A DNA stretch of 11,552 bases from Candidatus Omnitrophota bacterium (lineage in GTDB: Bacteria; Omnitrophota; Gorgyraeia; Gygaellales; Profunditerraquicolaceae): assembly GCA_026387555.1 (NCBI GenBank), contig JAPLLM010000114.1:24835-36386 (forward strand). The letters run 5' to 3'. Below, in pieces: positions 8,447-11,552 of this stretch. Each line of letters starts with the position of its first letter. Positions within the stretch are counted from its first letter, which is position 1. Position numbers and translations under genes: made by a program. The notes below the pieces were generated by a model that saw only the letters and a program-made list of their open reading frames with translations, did no database searches and was not told the origin of the DNA.

Positions 8447-9051
8447 TGCTTTATCACGAAAAGCGCCTTAAGAAAAAAGGCTTTGATCTGGTAATCGGAG
8501 TGGACGAGGCAGGCAGGGGGCCGCTCGCCGGCCCGGTAGTTGCCGCGGCAGTTGCGCTTAAAACTCACCGTTTTAAAAACCGCATTGACGATTCCAAAAA
8601 ATTAAGCCACAAACAAAGAGAAAACGCGTTTCTTGAGATCATTGATAATTCGATCTTCGGCCTGGGTATCGTAGAGGAAGGCCAAATCGATTCCATAAAT
8701 ATTTTTGAGGCCTCCCGCCTGGCGATGCAGAAAGCGGTGGATTCGCTCATTGATAAAGTGATTTTTGATGAATATTCCAACAACGCGTTCGTTTTAGCCG
8801 ACGGCAATATGCGCCTTAATTTTCCCTATCCTTATTTAAGCCTCATTAACGGGGAATCGAAGTCGCAGAGCATAGCTGCGGCTTCCATTCTGGCGAAAGT
8901 CACCCGCGACCGCATCATGAGTGTTTATGATAAGATTTACCCGGAGTACGGGTTTTTAAAGCATAAAGGCTACTCCACGAAACTTCACCGTAAAACAATT
9001 TCCGAGATCGGATTAAGCAAAATACACAGAAAGACCTTTTCTTGTGTCTGA
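8446..9051 (+). CDS. rnhB: Ribonuclease HII
   Basis: RNase HII cuts RNA in RNA-DNA hybrids and removes single ribonucleotides from DNA. The 201-residue product shows the family active site: GVDEAGRGPLAGP with Asp 20 and Glu 21, LADGN with Asp 119, and KVTRDR with Asp 154; SIAAASILAKVTRDR, YPEYGFLKHKGYSTKLH and the IHRKTFS end are also typical. The start is GTG at 8446, sharing a base with the L19 stop codon, with GGAAG about ten bases upstream; it places the conserved DEAGRG motif at the expected distance from the N-terminus. It overlaps yraN by eight bases. Confidence 0.97.
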   Translation: MLYHEKRLKKKGFDLVIGVDEAGRGPLAGPVVAAAVALKTHRFKNRIDDSKKLSHKQRENAFLEIIDNSIFGLGIVEEGQIDSINIFEASRLAMQKAVDSLIDKVIFDEYSNNAFVLADGNMRLNFPYPYLSLINGESKSQSIAAASILAKVTRDRIMSVYDKIYPEYGFLKHKGYSTKLHRKTISEIGLSKIHRKTFSCV

Positions 9052-9424
9052 ACGCACACTTCAATTAGGCAGGTCCGGTGAAGAACTCGCCGAAGTATTC
9101 TTAAAAAAGAGCGGTTATAAGATTTTGGCCAGGAATTACAAGACCAAGCTGGGCGAGGTAGATATCATCGCCCGGGAAAAGGATTGTATTTGTTTTATCG
9201 AGGTAAAGGCGCGCAATACTGCGGATTTCGGCCTGCCCAAAGAGGCGGTGTGTGCGAGAAAACAGCGCCAGATCTCAAAGGCGGCGTTAGTTTACCTTAA
9301 AGATAATAAATTACTGGATAAGAGCGCCAGATTCGATGTAGTTTCCGTACTGCTGGACGGGAGTAGCCCGAAAATAGAATTGATCAGAAACGCCTTTGAG
9401 TTAGATTCTAGTTTTGCCTATTAA
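9044..9424 (+). CDS. yraN: UPF0102 (YraN) family endonuclease-like protein
   Basis: YraN proteins have a restriction-endonuclease-like fold; their cellular role is not firmly established, with links to recombination or DNA processing suggested by structure and context. The 126-residue protein has the expected elements: N-terminal LGRSGEELAEVFLKKSGYKILARNY, GEVDIIA with Asp 40, and FIEVKAR with Glu 53 and Lys 55 (the D...ExK nuclease pattern), then KQRQISKAALVYL and RFDVV. The GTG start at 9044 overlaps the rnhB stop region by eight bases and gives the normal family N-terminus. Following rnhB is the standard position for this gene. About 46 bases separate it from the next gene, so a transcription break here is possible though no terminator hairpin is clear. 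Confidence 0.93.
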   Translation: MSERTLQLGRSGEELAEVFLKKSGYKILARNYKTKLGEVDIIAREKDCICFIEVKARNTADFGLPKEAVCARKQRQISKAALVYLKDNKLLDKSARFDVVSVLLDGSSPKIELIRNAFELDSSFAY

Positions 9425-9470
9425 CAAGAACTTGCTTGCTTAAATAACTACGGAGTTGTATACTAAACCA

Positions 9471-10034
9471 ATGCTTTACAAAAACGAAACCATAAAGAAA
9501 TATTCGGATGATTTAGCTGCGAAATTACCCGCGCCCGGAGGCGGCTCGGCTGCTGCGTTAAGCGCGGCATTGGGAGTTAGCCTCATTTCGATGGTCGCTA
9601 ATTTTACTATCGGTAAACCCAAATACGCTAAATACGAGACTGAAGTAAAAAAGATTTTGCATGATTCCGAGAAGTTGAGAGCGGAATTTCTGAATCTGGT
9701 TGACCTTGATGTTTCTGCTTATAACAGCAAGGATATGCGCCAGGCGCTGAATGTCCCTTTTATGTGCTGCCGCCTGTGTTTTGAGGCGGCAAAACTCTGT
9801 CCGGAGCTGGTTAAAAAGGGGAATGTCAATTTGATAAGCGACGTGGCAGTGGCGGCAATCATGCTTGAAAGCGCTTTTGTTAGCGCGTATTTTAATGTGG
9901 ATATAAATCTGAAGTTTTTGAATGATAGCGCCCTGACTAAGTCATTAAGAAAAGAATTGGACATTAAGCAAAAGACTATATTAAAGATAAGGAAGGAAAC
10001 GGAGGAGCAAGTTGGCGAAATTATTAGAGGGTAA
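9471..10034 (+). CDS. fchA: Cyclodeaminase/cyclohydrolase family protein (FchA-like, methenyl-THF cyclohydrolase)
   Basis: Member of the family that includes the formiminotetrahydrofolate cyclodeaminase domain and the FchA methenyltetrahydrofolate cyclohydrolase of acetogens. The signature PAPGGGSAAALSAALGVSLI is at residues 20-39, followed by MVANFTIGK, DLDVSAYNSK (79-88), and GNVNLISDVAVAAIMLESAF (117-136) with the closing DINL. An ATG at 9471 gives 187 residues. A TTG at 9456 in the same frame would add five residues but abuts GGAG (9452-9455), leaving no spacing; with the ATG that site is 15 bases away, which is long, so the start is not certain. Overlap with folD by 23 bases, and metF beyond, favours the cyclohydrolase role (5,10-methenyl-THF to 10-formyl-THF or the reverse) over histidine degradation. 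Confidence 0.9.
   Translation: MLYKNETIKKYSDDLAAKLPAPGGGSAAALSAALGVSLISMVANFTIGKPKYAKYETEVKKILHDSEKLRAEFLNLVDLDVSAYNSKDMRQALNVPFMCCRLCFEAAKLCPELVKKGNVNLISDVAVAAIMLESAFVSAYFNVDINLKFLNDSALTKSLRKELDIKQKTILKIRKETEEQVGEIIRG
10001..10007 (+). promoter_or_regulatory. Ribosome-binding site fixing the TTG start of folD
   Basis: GGAGGAG lies six bases before the TTG at 10012, inside the 3' end of fchA. It is one of the best Shine-Dalgarno matches in the window and explains the use of a rare TTG start, which also yields the standard FolD N-terminus (MAKLLEGKVIAEAI). Confidence 0.8.
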
Positions 10035-10854
10035 GGTGATCGCGGAGGCGATCAAAGAAAAGATTAAGCAGGAGGTAGCACTTTTAAAGGCGCGTCCAGT
10101 CTTAGCGAGTATTCAGGTCGGAGAGAACGCGGGCGCGGCTTCTTATGTCAAATCGCAAGCTAAGGTAGCCGAGGCGTTGGGAATAGAATATCAGCTGCAT
10201 AAATTAAGCGAAGATACGCATGAGGCGCATCTTATAGATTTTATTCAGAAATTAAATGCCAATAAGTCCGTTAACGGCATTATCATTCAGATGCCCCTTC
10301 CGCAGCAGATCGATTATAAAAAGATCAGCCAGTATATTTTACCCGAAAAAGACGTTGAGGGGATGCATCCGCAGAATATAGGAAAGATTCTTTTCGGCAA
10401 AGCGAAAATCCTGCCTTGTACTCCGGCAGCGGTAATGGAATTGATCAGCGCTAGCGGTGTAGATCTATACGGTAAGGAAGTGGTAATCGTGGGACACAGC
10501 GAAATCGTAGGAAAACCTTTGGCTTTGATGCTCCTTGAAAAATTTGCGACCGTCACTGTTTGTCATATAGGTACAAGTAAAGCCGGAAAGCTTGAAGAGC
10601 ATGTTAAGAAAGCGGAAGTTTTGATCGTCGCAGTCGGCAAAGCCGGATTGATCAAAGGTTCTTTGGTAAAAGAAGGCGCAATCGTTATCGATGTCGGAAT
10701 TAACCGGGTTGCAGATAAAATCGTCGGCGATGTAGAGTTTGAAGCTGCACAGCTGCGAGCTGCCTTTATTACCCCGGTCCCCGGCGGCGTCGGTCCCTTG
10801 ACCGTTACTATGCTTATGCGCAATTTGGTAGAAGCGGCAAAAGCTCAAAGTTAA
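10012..10854 (+). CDS. folD: Methylenetetrahydrofolate dehydrogenase FolD, cyclohydrolase Lys replaced
   Basis: FolD oxidises 5,10-methylene-THF to methenyl-THF and, in most bacteria, also hydrolyses it to 10-formyl-THF. The 280-residue protein is full length: GIIIQMPLPQQ (89-99, with the conserved Gln 93), KDVEGMHPQNIGK (113-125), PCTPAAVMELI, the nucleotide-binding GHSEIVGKPLA (161-171), VAVGKAGLIKG, GAIVIDVGIN (222-231) and TPVPGGVGPLTV (254-265). The active-site segment reads YVKSQAK (45-51); in E. coli and human FolD the matching residue to Gln 49 is the cyclohydrolase Lys (human Lys56), and Glu 116 replaces the human Asp125 of KDVDG. Human NADP-contact residues Arg173 and Ser197 align with His 162 and Ile 186. 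This suggests a dehydrogenase-only enzyme, perhaps NAD-linked, relying on the adjacent FchA. TTG start. Confidence 0.95.
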   Translation: MAKLLEGKVIAEAIKEKIKQEVALLKARPVLASIQVGENAGAASYVKSQAKVAEALGIEYQLHKLSEDTHEAHLIDFIQKLNANKSVNGIIIQMPLPQQIDYKKISQYILPEKDVEGMHPQNIGKILFGKAKILPCTPAAVMELISASGVDLYGKEVVIVGHSEIVGKPLALMLLEKFATVTVCHIGTSKAGKLEEHVKKAEVLIVAVGKAGLIKGSLVKEGAIVIDVGINRVADKIVGDVEFEAAQLRAAFITPVPGGVGPLTVTMLMRNLVEAAKAQS

Positions 10855-10856
10855 AG

Positions 10857-11552
10857 ATGACCTTTCAAGAGAAAATACAAGCTAATAAATTCTTAGTTAC
10901 TTCCGAAATCGGCCCTCCAAAAGGCATCGAGACAAAGAAACTTTTGGAAGACGCGGAGTTGATCCGCGGCCGGGTAGACGGGATTAATGTTACCGACCTG
11001 CAAAGTTCGGTAATGCGCTTAGGTTCATTGGTTGTCTGCAGCGTATTAAAGCAGGCTGGATTTGAGCCGATATTCCAGATGACCTGCCGCGACCGCAACC
11101 GTTTAGCCTTGCAATCTGACCTTTTATCCGCTGCCAGCCTGGGAATTGAAAATGTTTTAATCCTTACCGGAGATCACACCACGATGGGCGATCATCCGGA
11201 GGCTAAGCCCGTATTCGACCTGGATTCCGTGCAATTATTACAAGTAGCCCGTAAATTGGAGTCCGGTGTCGATATGAAAGGAAACAAATTAGACGGGGCG
11301 TTTCCTAAATTCTGTCTTGGAGCGGTAGTCAACCCCGGCGCAGACCCGCTGGAACCGCAGTTAATGAAAATGGAGAAGAAGATCGCCGCGGGCGCGCAAT
11401 TTTTTCAGACCCAGGCAGTCTACGACTTAAAATCTTTCGAGAATTTTGTCAGTAAAACCAGGCACCTGAAAGTCCCGGTTATGGCGGGGATAGTTTTATT
11501 AAAATCCGCGGGGATGGCCAGGTTTATGAATAAAAATGTCGCCGGAGTAACT
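10857..11552 (+). CDS. metF: 5,10-methylenetetrahydrofolate reductase, 5' part (partial at window end)
   Basis: The frame is open from the ATG at 10857 to the last base (232 codons) and runs off the window. It reads as a MetF-family TIM-barrel flavoprotein that reduces methylene-THF to methyl-THF. Visible features are VTSEIGPPKG with Glu 17 (the proton-donor Glu of the family), DGINVTD (41-47), PIFQMTCRDRNR (71-82), LILTGDH with Asp 106 (flavin/folate contact) and GAQFFQTQAVYD with Gln 186 (folate contact). It begins two bases after the folD stop with only a weak AAAG upstream, so coupling is likely. In acetogens this short MetF type partners with MetV and acts in the methyl branch of the Wood-Ljungdahl pathway; whether metV follows cannot be seen. 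Methionine biosynthesis is the alternative role. Confidence 0.92.
   Translation, partial: MTFQEKIQANKFLVTSEIGPPKGIETKKLLEDAELIRGRVDGINVTDLQSSVMRLGSLVVCSVLKQAGFEPIFQMTCRDRNRLALQSDLLSAASLGIENVLILTGDHTTMGDHPEAKPVFDLDSVQLLQVARKLESGVDMKGNKLDGAFPKFCLGAVVNPGADPLEPQLMKMEKKIAAGAQFFQTQAVYDLKSFENFVSKTRHLKVPVMAGIVLLKSAGMARFMNKNVAGVT

Noticed and set aside
9456..9470. TTG start for fchA five codons upstream of the chosen ATG
   Set aside because: It directly abuts the GGAG site with no spacing, and the added residues are not needed for the family N-terminus. The call remains uncertain.

Overview
The window is a gene-dense stretch of bacterial chromosome with every supported gene on the + strand. Most neighbours overlap or sit a few bases apart, so it reads as one or two long housekeeping operons. 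Gene content (IF-2, ScpA, RuvB, L19, queuosine enzymes, a folate one-carbon cluster, a SpoIID-family protein with a signal peptide) and mid-range GC fit an uncultured lineage such as Candidatus Omnitrophota. That placement is an impression from gene style and order, not something I could test.

Layout. 2-337: 3' end of infB. 340-3099: trpS, scpA and ruvB, packed head to tail; scpA and ruvB overlap by 53 bases, and neither rbfA (usual after infB) nor scpB (usual after scpA) is present. 3100-3328: the only sizeable non-coding gap, holding a GC-rich (about 64%) element with several nested inverted repeats. 3329-3625: an AT-rich small membrane-protein gene I do not recognise. 3629-7388: queH, a SpoIID/LytB-like exported protein, queA and tgt, which together give the last three steps of queuosine tRNA modification. 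7392-9424: trmD, rplS, rnhB, yraN, the familiar ribosomal-protein L19 neighbourhood without its usual rpsP/rimM head. 9471 to the window end: fchA, folD and the 5' part of a methylenetetrahydrofolate reductase gene, a tetrahydrofolate one-carbon cluster like the methyl branch of acetogens.

Main observations. (1) trmD carries a frame disruption: the canonical C-terminal tail is present but out of frame, as if about 10 bases were lost. (2) FolD has Gln where bifunctional FolD proteins have the catalytic cyclohydrolase Lys, and Glu for the Asp of the KDVDG motif. A separate cyclohydrolase-family gene (fchA) overlaps it directly, suggesting division of labour between two enzymes. (3) The palindromic GC-rich element plus AT-rich small gene between ruvB and queH looks like an insertion or repeat-family copy. 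I see no CRISPR array, tRNA, rRNA, transposase or defence system; the window is otherwise housekeeping.
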